From positions 806,001 through 870,000 of the forward strand of contig JAPDOI010000270.1 in assembly GCA_029168955.1 (NCBI GenBank): a DNA stretch of 64,000 nt. Direction: 5' to 3'. Below are positions 24,001-33,893 of the stretch, in pieces. Numbering within the stretch: position 1 is the stretch's first letter; every line of letters begins with the position of its first letter. Position numbers and translations under genes: made by a program. This DNA comes from Aplectana chamaeleonis. Lineage: Eukaryota; Nematoda; Chromadorea; Rhabditida; Cosmocercidae. A model generated the notes under the pieces. The model was not told the origin of the DNA. It did not search any database and saw nothing but the letters and a program-made list of their open reading frames with translations.

Positions 24001-24781
24001 CATCTGCATAAGGTGAGATTCCGCCTTTCGCTCATGCTTCCGCATGCTTTGGCGCATGGTTCTCATTCAACTCCTTCCGCCTATCGTAAGGTTCCGCTTG
24101 CTTGGTGTTAACCTCTGCTTGTTTAGCGTTAGCTTCTGCTTGCTTGGCGTTAACTTCCGCTCGCTCAGTGTTAGTTTCAACTTGCTTCGCGTTTGCTTCC
24201 GCTCGCTTCGGTGCATGGTTCCACTCGTTCCCCTGCCTAACGTAAGATTCTTCTTGCTCAGCGTTAGTTTACTTGCTTCGCGTTTGCTTCCGCTCGCTTT
24301 GGTGCATGGTTCCACTCGTTCCCCTACCTAACGTAAGGTTCTGGCTTGCTTTGCGTTAGCTTCTGCTTGCTTCGCATTCGGTACGGGGACAATCCGTTAC
24401 TAGCGAATTGCGTGTTAACACCTTGTTTCAAAAGTTCTGAGCAATGAAGCCAACACATTTGCGCACACCTACTCGTAGTCAAAAAGGAACGAATTCCCAC
24501 CTGCAGCACTGTGATCAGAACGGAGTGAAAGACGAATAGGGTTAATAAAGTCACCAACAGTATCTGTAATTAATACTTTTGTTGTGGAGTCTGTTGTAAT
24601 GCAGAATGGAAATGCTCACCCTGCAGTTGATGTGCAAATAGAGTTTTCCAATTTTTCTTGCCACCAGAGCGCAAAGTACGACAGAGATAGCTCCACCGAC
24701 TGCTTGTACTGACAATACAGCCAGAAACGACGGGCTTTGAATAAGTTCTTTGGTAGTTGAACAGTTTATGTCTACGTCCAT
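16295..24781 (-). CDS. SR1: Srab-like serpentine chemoreceptor, 7 exons
   Basis: Predicted G-protein-coupled chemoreceptor of the nematode Sra superfamily, probably in the ciliary membrane of sensory neurons. Joining 24781-24620, 24563-24501, 17461-17339, 17257-17162, 17017-16821, 16748-16559 and 16471-16295 gives 1008 nt, one open frame of 335 residues plus stop, the usual length for the family. All introns are GT-AG. Visible marks: FxxN-like motif LYLHIN after TM1, Cys89/Cys98 before TM3 and Cys172 in the extracellular loop before TM5, Glu122-Arg123 after TM3, QLREN (225-229) before TM6, IVPY...SP in TM7 and a basic tail. The ATG follows a TTCTGTTCCAG acceptor by one base, suiting cis- or trans-splicing. 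Intron 2 (24500-17462) is full of transposons, so linking exons 1-2 to exons 3-7 rests on frame, phase and the identical architecture of SR2. Subfamily name is inference. Confidence 0.85.
16559..16748 (-). CDS. SR1 exon 6 (third cytoplasmic loop, TM6)
   Basis: Encodes residues 214-277: FKRLFNLQSFQLRENAFVIR, then TM6. Acceptor ATTTAATTTCAG^C, donor ACTTAC^GTAAGC. The QLREN motif is shared with SR2 exon 6. Confidence 0.85.
16821..17017 (-). CDS. SR1 exon 5 (TM4-TM5)
   Basis: Encodes residues 149-213 and two bases of codon 214. It contains TM4, the extracellular VYC (Cys172) and TM5. The acceptor TGCGTTAAG^ATT is weaker than the others; it is chosen because it alone keeps phase 0 and the total frame. 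Donor AAACG^GTTTGG. Confidence 0.75.
17162..17257 (-). CDS. SR1 exon 4 (end of TM3, ER motif)
   Basis: Encodes exactly 32 residues (117-148) including LAMVLERAIALW and YETYGPQLGI, the conserved Glu-Arg and Tyr-Glu positions that follow TM3 in this superfamily. Acceptor CAAATTCAG^CTC, donor TCG^GTGAGA. SR2 exon 4 has the same length and register. Confidence 0.85.
17339..17461 (-). CDS. SR1 exon 3 (loop and TM3)
   Basis: Encodes residues 76-116 with the SRPC...CFCLR pattern that aligns with TNPC...CFCAR of SR2 exon 3. Acceptor GTTTTTAG^GCA, donor GTGCAG^GTGATT, phase 0 at both ends. An NAT glycosylation-type triplet lies at 106-108, but inside or next to a membrane segment. Confidence 0.82.
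17640..17712. repeat. 37-bp tandem duplication in SR1 intron 2
   Basis: Two copies of AGCTGCCCAG(G/A)(C/T)TG followed by AAAACGTTCTGTGC. Confidence 0.7.
18265..18554. mobile_element. MITE with 26-bp inverted ends
   Basis: GGTTCCGTCCATAGCAGACG at the left and CGTCTGCTATGGACGGAGCC at the right, nearly perfect inverted ends. The centre contains a CATGACGCT/AGCGTCATG inverted pair. Located in SR1 intron 2. Confidence 0.75.
18640..19085 (+). pseudogene. RTE-type LINE 3' end
   Basis: In succession three frames read CILPEMHYGAETWTLTEATD, then RRMEQCRAGVRQKDRKSNAS and KRPIGRPKTRQRDVSQTHW, which is the C-terminal tail of RTE-type reverse transcriptases, broken by frameshifts. It ends with an AATGAATAAATAAATGA tail typical of LINE 3' ends. 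It lies inside SR1 intron 2. Confidence 0.72.
20392..21112 (+). repeat. CCGT/CTGT tetranucleotide array
   Basis: About 720 bp of (CCGT)n with CTGT variants, ending in (CAGT)n. Long proline/serine/valine/arginine frames on the plus strand and Asp/Gly/Arg/Thr frames on the minus strand are by-products of the repeat. Confidence 0.95.
21190..21470 (+). repeat. 42-bp minisatellite, copy 2
   Basis: About six units of the same 42-bp family as at 1-490, directly after the tetranucleotide array, with one unit shortened near 21380. Confidence 0.88.
21942..22423. mobile_element. TTAA-type MITE (family D)
   Basis: TTAAAGGCACAATCCGAAC at the left, GCTTGGACTGTGCCTTTAA at the right. Its left TTAA is the right TTAA of the preceding element. 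Confidence 0.75.
22891..23164. repeat. 274-bp palindrome bounded by TTAA
   Basis: Two arms of exactly 137 bp meet without a spacer at 23027/23028 (AATC|GATT). Outer ends are TTAACGAAATTTGAATAACGGA and CTAATTCAAATTCCGTTAA. Arms differ at scattered bases only. It can extrude as a cruciform and would give a hairpin RNA. Located in SR1 intron 2. Confidence 0.85.
23214..23682. mobile_element. TTAA-type MITE (family A)
   Basis: TTAAAGGCAGTGTTCACGAT to ATCGTAAACACTGTCTTTAA. Close relative of 5988-6482. Confidence 0.85.
24095..24380. repeat. 21-bp minisatellite in SR1 intron 2
   Basis: Degenerate copies of a 21-bp unit (GCTTGCTTGGCGTTAACTTC type), plus a larger duplication containing GGTTCCACTCGTTCCCCT twice (from about 24217 and 24308). 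It lies 120 bp downstream of SR1 exon 2. Confidence 0.8.
24501..24563 (-). CDS. SR1 exon 2 (TM2)
   Basis: Encodes 21 residues (55-75), a hydrophobic TM2 containing FVFHSVLITVLQ. The acceptor is TTAATTACAG^ATA and the donor CTGCAG^GTGGGA. SR2 exon 2 is also exactly 21 codons and ends in the same way (…IQ^GT). Confidence 0.8.
24620..24781 (-). CDS. SR1 exon 1 (N-terminus, TM1)
   Basis: Encodes residues 1-54: a short extracellular N-terminus, TM1 (about 19-42) and the LYLHIN motif of the first intracellular loop. The donor is G^GTGAGCATT and the phase is 0. A 56-bp intron follows. Confidence 0.82.
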
Positions 24782-24782
24782 G

Positions 24783-24792
24783 CTGGAACAGA
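24783..24792 (-). promoter_or_regulatory. Candidate trans-splice acceptor of SR1
   Basis: TTCTGTTCCAG ends one base before the SR1 start codon. In nematodes an acceptor-like polypyrimidine-AG directly before the ATG commonly marks spliced-leader addition. That it is used here is inference. Confidence 0.4.
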
Positions 24793-27155
24793 ATTAAGCA
24801 CCCGCCGTCAGTTGGTTGGTTACCATGACCTGGCAAATATAAGAGGAAAGAGTTGCGGAGAAGGAAATATGTCTTGCTTCAAGGAAATTCGGGCGGATTC
24901 AGAGGCGTGCTGAGTGTAGTACTTTTGCTGGTGTATCGTCACAAAACAACTCGCCCTCGCGCATTGTTTGCTACCCCTTCTTAGGTAACACTAATGTCTT
25001 ATTTGTAGTAGTATAATAACTATTCTCTGTGGTGTTATTCGACGCTTTAATAATGTTTTCAACACTGCAAAAACAAGTTGGTCATACGAATTTTGCATGT
25101 AAGTCATATGTGGTGAATATGGTCCTGATAGAGTGAGAAAAGTTTTTGCCACTCGAATCGTATTTAAATCATTTCACACCGTTAGGCCCATTTTAGAGTC
25201 CCATCGCATCGCAATGGGATGCTTTCTGTGCGCTTCAATCGATAACGCGCCGCTCTTCGATTCGCGTATGAATCATGACGTCGCTCCGCACCGCGGTGGA
25301 ACTCAAAAAAACCTTAATTACATTAGGTTGTATAAAAACATGAAATCGCAAAGCTTTCCAGAACGCTGTATTTAAGCAAAAAAATAATAATGACAACGAT
25401 TCAGTGCATCCGCATACTATTTTTTTTTGTTAACTCGCTAATTGTTTCGCGACCGTCCGCTTTCAAAAGCGCGTTGGGGCGCTCTTCTTCAGATTCTGCA
25501 GGTCGTTCAATTCCATTTCAAAGTCGCTGTCTTTGGATTTTACGAAGCACTCTTTTTGCCTATTCTTCGACGCTCTGTTCATTGCGGAGATCGGAAAACC
25601 ATAATGTTTGCCGGCTGTCAGAGATCTGCCAGGGCTGGGTTTCTATACCGTTTTCTCTCTCGCATTTCTCGCTTTTTTATACTCATCCATTCTGTTTTCC
25701 CTTCTTAGGATTTTGTAGGTCTGGAGACGGAAGAAAATGGTACAGTTTGACCATGGATGGCGCTAAGTACTTACAGTGCCTTTATTCGGGACTGCACAAT
25801 TTCCTATTTTCACCCGCACTAGCTGGCTACTGTAATGCACCACGGCGGCGCGAACAGTGGCCTACCTCTCTCCAACGTTCTGTCCCGCAGCATGTGCCAG
25901 CCATCGACGTTCGCATGACCACCGTCCGATGGTCGGTATGACCACAGATCTTGATCGGAGACGGTGATGATTTTCAATTCTTCTCCCTCTTTAATTGCTT
26001 CGTTGCTATTTTGAGTGTCATTGTATTCGGTAAAAAATAAGGGTTGTGTGAGAAGGTTTTGCGCTAACAATAGTTTTTTCCAAACATTTATCTCTTGCTT
26101 TGAATCTGTGAGCCATTTACTCACCGGCCAGTACGAAAATGTTCAATGTCAGCATGGATTGAGAGTTTGAGAGTTTCCTGTTGAGAGTTTGCGTTCACTA
26201 TTGAAGGTTATCGCAAACTGGGTTCCATAGGCTACGACGAAGACTCTGGTTCATTTTGAGTGAACTCCTGTTTTCGGTTATCACTGCTCTGAGTGGTGGG
26301 TTTTTCGTTTGAAGCTCTTTATCACTAGTTATATTCTTCCGCTACTCACCGTTGCGCTGCTGGTGATTATCGATATTCACAGATCACTAGCGGTTTTCCG
26401 GAGTGTGGGTACACCGAGTTCGCGCCAATGGGGAACGCAAAGTCTCAATAGGATCCATTAGTATATTGATCCTAAATTATCATTGAAACAGTTGGAAGGT
26501 TACAAAAAAATTAGATAAGCTCACCGTTTTTGAACATTATCGCCGGTCATACGGACCATTGGACGGTGGTCATGCAAAATTCGATGGCTGGCACATGTTG
26601 TGGGAGAGAACGGGGGCGGCACGCACGATCAAAAGTGTTACCAAGAAGTTGGGATAGGGGTTAGGGCTTCGGCGCCATCCTTAAGTGCCCTGTGAGTGCT
26701 ACAGGTAATTAATAAATAGTGTCTCAGCTCGGTCTCGGCTGCCTTCATACCGCTCCTGATCGTGTATGCCGCTCGAGTGAGAGAGGGCCGCCACAGACCG
26801 CGGCGCCGTGTAGCATTACGCTAGCAGCGAATGGGGTAAAATGGGACCTAGGCACTGCGGAATAAAGGCACTATATGTGCCTTCGGCGAGGCTCTGTTTT
26901 TTTTTACTGTAAGCCACTTGCCTACCATCTCCTTGTGCTTCCTCAGAGGCAGGGCCCATGATAAAAAAACAGATTCTAAGTTACCGTCGGATAAAGGCTA
27001 AGAGGTCCATTGTGTCAAAAATTCCGAAAAATTGCAAAAGATTGTTCGAAGTATCTATAAGGCCTTATACATTGACGAGGAGATCACACCCCACCCACTT
27101 CCCTCAACCGCCAACGAACAACTCTGGCATTCGCTCGCGTGTAGCCCTACACAAA
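24793..27155. other. Upstream of SR1; no gene recognised
   Basis: The region should hold the SR1 promoter, but no specific site can be named. An inverted repeat (about 25840-25950 with 26543-26625, containing GACCACCGTCCGATGGTC and GACCATTGGACGGTGGTC) marks a MITE. The 183-codon frame at 25390-25941 lacks any recognised feature. Confidence 0.4.
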
Positions 27156-27159
27156 CTCA

Positions 27160-27420
27160 CTTGTTGCCCAGTGACACCTGGGCAACAAGTCATTTTTCTG
27201 GGGCGCGACTTGGAAAGTGTGGGGCGATTGTGAGCATTTGTGCCCACAAAACCACTTGTACCCCCACTGAATCACTAGTCGCCCCGCGAAATCACTTGTT
27301 GCCCCGCAAGAGCAACTGCTGACCCTAAAATCACTTGTTGCCCCGCAAAATCACTTGTTGCCCCGCAGGTTCACTTGTTGCCCCGCAAAACCACTTGTTG
27401 CCCCCAAAACCAATTGTTGC
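27160..27420. repeat. 20-bp minisatellite
   Basis: Repeated CACTTGTTGCCCCGCAAAA units with variants, about ten copies. Confidence 0.85.
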
Positions 27421-27507
27421 TCGGAATCATCATTTGATCGTTCGGATCCCACTGCGTTGTTTATTCACGAATTCCGTCTACCCTCTAGACACCTTGTACT
27501 TCTCAAA

Positions 27508-28192
27508 CCCTTCTTCTTCTTCTTCTTCTTCTTCGTCCTCTTCCCCCTCTTCCTCCTCTTCTTCCTCTTCCTCCTCTTCTTCCTCTTCCTCCTCTTCTCC
27601 CTCTTCCTACCTCTTCCCTCTTCCTCCTCTTCTTCCTCATCTTCTTCTTCTTCTTCTTCTTCTTCTTCTTCTTCTTCTTCTTCTTCTTCTTCTTCTTCTT
27701 CTTCTTCTTCTTCTTCTTCTTCTTCTTCTTTTTCTTCTTCTTCTTCTTCTTCTTCCTCGTCTTCTTCCTCGTCTTCCTCGTCTTCCTCGTCTTCTCGTCT
27801 TCCTCTGTCTTCCTCGTCTTCCTCGTCTTCCTCGTCTTCCTCGTCTTCCTCGTCTTCCTCGTCTTCCTCGTCTTCCTCGTCTTCCTGTCTTCCTCGTCTT
27901 CCTCGTCTTCCTCGTCTTCCTCTGTCTTCCTCGTCTTCCTCGTCTTCCTCGTCTTCCTCTCGTCTTCCTCGTCTTCCTCATCCTTCCTCGTCTTCCTCGT
28001 CTTCCTCGTCTTCCTCTGTCTTCCTCGTCTTCCTCGTCTTCCTCGTCTTCCTCGTCTTCCTCGTCTTCCTCGTCTTCTTCTTCTTCTTCTTCTTCTTCTT
28101 CTTCTTCTTCTTCTTCTTCTTCTTCTTCTTCTTCTTCTTCTTCTTCTTCTTCTTCCTCTTCCTCGTCTTCTTCCTATTCTTCCTCTTCTACC
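27508..28192. repeat. TTC and CTTCCTCGT microsatellite/minisatellite
   Basis: Pure (TTC)n blocks flank a 9-bp array CTTCCTCGT of about 40 units. It is polypyrimidine on the plus strand. Frames of 293 and 306 codons (poly-Ser/Leu/Phe/Arg) arise from the repeat and are not genes. Confidence 0.95.
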
Positions 28193-28212
28193 TCGCCGCT
28201 TGTGAGTGTGGC

Positions 28213-28350
28213 TTAAAGGCAGTGGTCGCGATGAAAAGCGTTATCTACAAAACTATAGAAATCAGCCTAGAATGAAAACAGCTGAAAAACTATGGAGGTA
28301 GCGCGGTGAAAAACGGGCTAGAATCAGAGTTTCTAGGGCCCAAAGATGGT
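28213..28350. mobile_element. Left half of a TTAA-type MITE (family A)
   Basis: TTAAAGGCAGTGGTCGCGAT and about 120 bp homologous to 9489-9620. No matching right end was found. Confidence 0.6.
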
Positions 28351-28404
28351 GCGTAGTATTTCACTGGGAGTGTGTAGGGTGTCATGTGCATGTGTGCAGT
28401 ACAT

Positions 28405-28570
28405 ATAGTAGAGTTGCAGGACCCAGTAGGGTCCTGCACATCCTGTGCACTCCCAATGGGATCCTGCACACACTCAGTGAAGTCCTGCACACCCCCAGTG
28501 AGGTCCTGCACACATCCTGCACACTCACACTGTGGTATTGCACAAAATCATAAACGTCCTGCACCCCATT
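28405..28570. repeat. Degenerate GTCCTGCACAC minisatellite
   Basis: About seven units of roughly 20-30 bp containing TCCTGCACA. A similar degenerate array in the opposite orientation (GTGCAGGACC) lies at 56636-56770. Confidence 0.7.
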
Positions 28571-28639
28571 CACGACGACTTGCATACTCTTCAGCAAGCG
28601 TAAGCGTAAGGAAAACGCGTTGTCGTATGTGATCTCGCG

Positions 28640-28799
28640 TTAAGTCCGCGCAAAACTGCAACCAAACGGGAGCTGACAGAGAAAATGAAAATAGTGTGTG
28701 AATGAAGGAAAAGATGGATAGCTTCCGAAAAAGTCCTCCGGAGGAAAAGTCCATTTTCTCTGTCAGCTCCCGTTTGGTTGCTGTTTTGCGCGGACTTAC
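28640..28799. repeat. Foldback element, 48-bp arms
   Basis: TAAGTCCGCGCAAAACTGCA... at 28641-28687 pairs with 28752-28799. The centre holds CTCCGGAG. Confidence 0.8.
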
Positions 28800-29117
28800 C
28801 GCGAGCTGAAAAAAGCTCAAAAAAAAACTTGAAAAAAAATTCTAAATCACTAATTTTTCTCCAAATAAAGGCAGAGCGGACCATTTTTTTGAATTTTTTT
28901 TCAATGCGTATCTAGTGGCTCATACAGTGAGTGTGCTTAGTTCAAGAAATGCCTGGCGCATCTCCTGAAAATTGTCAACTGAAAAGCTCACGGTCAGCTG
29001 CAGTTAACCGCGAGTTAACTCGCGGTTATCTACCCATTTACCACCACCCCAGATTTATTTCTAAATGCTCCTCATCAGACTAGAAGAAAATCACGAATAA
29101 ATTAGAGGATATCAAAC

Positions 29118-29525
29118 GATTAAAAATTTTCGAATATTCGAATAAACGAATTATTCATAAAATTGACTTTTCCGAATATTCGAATGAACGAATTATTCGG
29201 ATAATTGACTCTTTCGAATACTCGAATAAGCGAATTATTCGAAAAATTGACTTTTTCGAATACTCGAATTATTCGAATATTCGATTATTCGTTTATTCGA
29301 CCGAATATTCGTTTTCCAAATATTCGTTGACATACTCTAGAAGAAATCGGGAATCGTTTTTTTCTTCAAACGTTCGGTGTTGCGAATAATTCGGAAATGT
29401 TCACTTTTCGAATATTCGATTTTCCAAATAATTCGGAAATGGCCTTTTTAATTTTCGACTTTTCGAATGATTCGAAGTCGCCTTCTTTAATCGAATATTT
29501 AATTTACGAATCATTCGATTTGGTC
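29118..29525. repeat. Self-complementary AT-rich array (TTCGAAT)
   Basis: About 400 bp of irregular CGAATATTCGAATAA-type repeats. The unit is itself palindromic, so single strands can fold in many ways. Confidence 0.85.
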
Positions 29526-32178
29526 GAAGTATAGTTCCCACCCCCATGAAAGTTTAGGGTGTTTTTGAGAAAAAAATCGGATTCTGCTCAAAAGTGGCAA
29601 TCGGGGGCAATATCAATATGTCACGGTATCAGGCAGTAAACATGGAGAACTCTTGAAAGAAAAACCATTACACTTCCGTGAGAATTTTGTGCCGGTGGCA
29701 AATTCTAAACTTGTATCTAGCGTACCACTTCGGAAATCGTCAATAGTCGCGATTTGCCATCGAATTTTCCCTAGAAAAAAGCTTCGAAAGAATCAAGTCG
29801 AAAATTTCAGAAAATTGACACATAAACCCCCGAATTCGTGATCAGCGCCCCAAATTACACAACTGGGAGGGTATTAAGTTGAATCTGGAACATTTTTAAA
29901 AACGCTTTCGGGGCCCACTAATTGATATGAATAAACCCCAACCGAAAATCCGTACAAATCCATAACGCTATCAGTCTGTACAAAGTTTGGGTAATGTGCC
30001 TTCACCCAAACTTGGGCCAGAGGGGTTGTTTTGGGCGCTGAACACAATTATGAGGTCAGTTTCCAAATTCTCTAAAGACTAGTGCACGTTTTGGAAGGTA
30101 CAACAGGTACAGAAATCTGACGAAAACGTCTATAACTCCTTTCGGTGTGGTTTTAGGCAGATGCGAAGACCATAATCGGTTTTACACCAAAAACGGTTCT
30201 AGAGAGTTACATTTCTTCTAGAATAGTTAGGCTAACTAAAAGTAGCTCCCTTAAGAGCCTCACTAGTCATGAGCTTATAGAAGAAAGTGGAAAATGGAGG
30301 AAGATTGAGGTGATGATCAGGAGAGAAAGAAAACACGCGGGCGCAGGCGACGCGACCGCACACGCCACCGCCCAGGCCTCCTCCGTGCCGGCGCTAGCTG
30401 GGGCGAGACAATCCACACAATGCTCACAAAGATTTTGTGGGCATTGCCCACAATCTTTTTTGTGGGCACTCGACTCTCGCCGGCGCGATTATGTGGAACG
30501 TCTAGCGCCGACGAAAAAGGACGCGAAATTGGCCACGCCCTCCAGGGCAACACGCGAGCGAATGCCAGAGAAAGCAAACAACTCAGAAATCCGCTCCATG
30601 AAACAATCGAGTTGATTATGCTACCCTTCGTAATCCTCGAATTGTACAGACTCACCCCATTTGGATATTAGTTTTTCCTTGGGGTAGATTCTTTAGTTGA
30701 TTGCTTCGATAGGTAACCGTTGAAAGGAGTGGACGGGGAATGCGCCCTACATTGGAGATCAAGGTCGTTAAGGGTCTCTTGGAGCTTTTCTTTAACCGTT
30801 CTTTCAACATTGTTAGCATTCACCATTCCCCGTGAAAATTCGGGGATGATTTCGTGAGCACAGCCTTCAAAAGCAGCATGCGATCGGCGTTTTACTAAAA
30901 GCAGTACGACCCCATTGGCGTAGCTATCTCAACCACTTTTGCAAATATATATGCTGTATTTGATTATTTTATCTTTAGTGTTTTTTTCGTCGCGCAAGCA
31001 TAGCAGTTTTTTATCTGTTTCCAAACAAAAGAGAAATTTTCTTCCGTGAACACTGCCTCTTAGAAGAAAAGAGATGGGTTTTAGCACAACTGTTTAATCC
31101 TGCATCACACTTAATCACTTTGGTCCGTAGAATTTATTCCGTCGAAGCGGAGGACTCCCTTTTCTACAACGCAGTCGAAAATTTTTCTGAGCTTCTATGA
31201 CTTTCCTTGCTTGTTCATTGCCGAAAACTTTACTCATGTTCATGGAGCAGCTTATAGCTTTGGAGCCTCAGTTTGTCTTTGAGCATAGACTGACCGCAGT
31301 TCAAGCTCAGGCCATTTCGGGGGCCAAGGCTTTCTGGCAACGTCACAGACCCCGTTTACGTTTGTAGCGCGGGGTCGGCCACTTTTCGCTTTCATTCGCG
31401 GTCGTTGCGTGCCATCTTCAACGTTAAATTATATTTAAACAGTGCTCATCAGCCTTTTGATGCCTTCCTGTCATATTGGTTGCCTACCTCTCGAATGTTA
31501 AAATCGTGAGCTATGTTTTATCAGTGCAATGATTCTCCCACGCTCAACGATTAGGTTGACTACATTACAAGAGAGGAAGTGGGATGATATTTTCTATTAC
31601 AACAAACATGTTTGGAGAGATCCGCTTTCGGAACAATAGAAAAAGTCAAGAAACAGGCATCTATCTCTATCATCCACCCCGTGAACGTTATCTTTTCACA
31701 CATACAACTGACAATAAAAATGGTATTACTTTGCAAGTGAGCGTTTCGTTGAGAAATATTGAGTAACCTAGCCTTAGATGATGTCTAAAGAAAACAGTCA
31801 TAAAGCATTTGAACAAGCTTGCCCACTTCAGCGCGTGAGAGAATCAGCTGCCACCGTAAAAGCGGCTGGGCGAACACGACAAACACTGGCTGTGTTCAAC
31901 CCAGAAAACAGCTGCGATCGAACACCAATAAGAAATTCACCTGATTTACTGCTTCATTTACAGTAGTCTTAAAGCTTTAAAGCTTCATCCATGCATGCAT
32001 CAGAATTTCGCCTATTGCTTCCCGGACAATTTTCTTAACGGAGCTGATGCTAGATTGATTAGTGAGGCAGATCTTGCTCTCTGACATTGACCAGAGAGAG
32101 TAGACCAGCTTAGTAGTCAGTCATACGCAAAAACCTTTTTTTCCAGCTCAGGAACCTTTACGGATGAACTACAATAAC
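29526..32178. other. No gene recognised
   Basis: A GC-rich patch at 30330-30560 contains the inverted pair AGATTTTGTGGGCATTG / CAATGCCCACAAAATCT-like (30429-30458). A lone family A right end (CCGTGAACACTGCC) lies near 31045. Short frames show no domain. Confidence 0.35.
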
Positions 32179-32623
32179 GCTCGCAGGATTTGGTCAGAAA
32201 GCGAGCGAAGTCGGGCTTTCGCGTTTTATTTCGCCTTCTCTGTATAGCTTGATTCGATTTTGAGCGAAACTAGGGTGATATCCATGGTTCTGACGTTGAG
32301 GGCTGTCCAACGGTCTAGTCAATGTGGTGGTCGCATTGAGAACTATAGCAGTTTCACAATCACCCAGGTTACGGTACTGTGGCGGATGGGGCGCTGCCGT
32401 CCCTGTCCGCGTTTCTCTGTGTCTACCGTACATAGAGAGCTAGTCGATTGCGAAACTTCTATAGTTCTTAACAAAGACTATGCCTTTGGGTAGCTCTCAA
32501 CGCCAGGGTCCTGAATATCTTCCTAGTCTCGCTCAAAGCTGAGTTTGAAGCGAGTTATACAAAAAAAAGGGAAAAGACGCAAAACCCGAATTTGCTGGCT
32601 TTCTGACCAAATTCCACGAGCGG
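32179..32623. mobile_element. MITE family E (GGATTTGGTCAGAAAGC)
   Basis: Left GCTCGCAGGATTTGGTCAG, right CTGACCAAATTCCACGAGCG, in inverted order. Relatives at 44003-44467 and 46826-47287. Confidence 0.78.
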
Positions 32624-33027
32624 TAGTTAGCACTGTGACACCATAGCAGTATCTTGCTAGAATTTGAAGTTTTCTTCGCTGCAAAATTTGTATTGCACGA
32701 CGAAGTGTTTCTTGAATACAATTTCAAAAGGTGGTTATAGAATCGAATGCTAGGTGGATGCAAGAAGAAACTCAGCCATGTTGCTCTACAATTGCTATTC
32801 AAAAAGGTGCCGTTCTCAAGGCGTCAGGTCCGTTGCCCAACTTTTGACATCTAGGTGAGAGATTCCTCAAAGAACGAGAACAGTATTGGGAGACTGTACT
32901 TGATCACCAACATGGTTCATAACGGAACTCTTGTTGCTGGCAACAGGCATAAGGCGCTTTGGCTTTTCCTAAACAAAAACAAAAGGGATTCATGTGATGC
33001 TTGTGGACGACCACGAGAATTTTCCTC

Positions 33028-33499
33028 TTAAAGGCAGCAGATGCGCTCAAAAATGGTATCAATTTCATCTCATAAATCGAAGGTTTGAAGCTAGTAATAT
33101 GGGAGACTAACGAAAAAACCGACGAAAACTGCATGCGAATACAGGAATAACGGCTGTCTCGTTATGGGGTAGAATTAGACGAGTTATTCCCGAGCGGTTG
33201 AATTAGCTAATATTAACAGTCGAACGGTTTGGATAGATAGCCGATAGACTCTTACAGCCTGTACTAGAACGCACACCACCTTGGAAGCTTCAAAAACCAG
33301 CAGAAGTGACCGTATTCTTATATTGAGGGGACGGGGTTGAAAGGTCATGGGCGTGGCTGACGAGAAAATTCGACTCAAATTTCGTAGTTTTCACCCGTTT
33401 TTGACGCTTCCATCGGCGTGAGCGTTCTACTAGGGGCCCTACGACCCAAGTAGCGTAATCATCTCAACAACTTTTTCGAGCGTGTCTGCTGCCTTTTAA
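33028..33499. mobile_element. TTAA-type MITE (family B)
   Basis: TTAAAGGCAGCAGATGCGCTCAAAAA at the left and TTTTCGAGCGTGTCTGCTGCC…TTAA at the right. Relatives at 42259-42748 and 55920-56402. Confidence 0.8.
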
Positions 33500-33893
33500 T
33501 GGACTTAATTACACATGCTATTGTGATTACCATACAGTAGGCACGAATCACACTGGCAGTTTTGGTCTTTGAAGTTTGGGTATTCGCCAACTCAAACTGC
33601 AGCAACCAGAAATGGCCGTGCGATCCGTGCCGACTGTGAAAACTGCAAATAAAATGTCCTTAATCCTAGAAAATTCAGTACATAGGTAGAGGTCTTATAT
33701 ATTCATCGGCAACTAGCCCACTGAATGGATACTTTACGGCTAGAACGGAAGTCGGAAGATCTGTTATGAGAAGACGATTCCCCGATTCCCGCGCGAGATG
33801 CGAGTAGCTGTTTCATTCAATTCGGCAGGACAGCTCTAGAGAAGCCTTCGGTTTCGGGATTAGGCGATTTTGCATATTTCGCAGGGTTTGCCG

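Noticed and set aside
24324..24500. Continuation of the SR1 exon 2 frame to 24324
   Set aside because: The donor CAG^GTGGGA coincides with the conserved end of exon 2 in SR2; the downstream frame runs into a 21-bp minisatellite.
27335..28275. Open frames of 293 and 306 codons and a minus-strand Arg-rich frame
   Set aside because: They are products of the TTC/CTTCCTCGT arrays, with no non-repetitive coding part.
29980..30020. Reverse SL1-like match (AAAGTTTGGGTAAT)
   Set aside because: Only about nine matching bases and no conserved flank.
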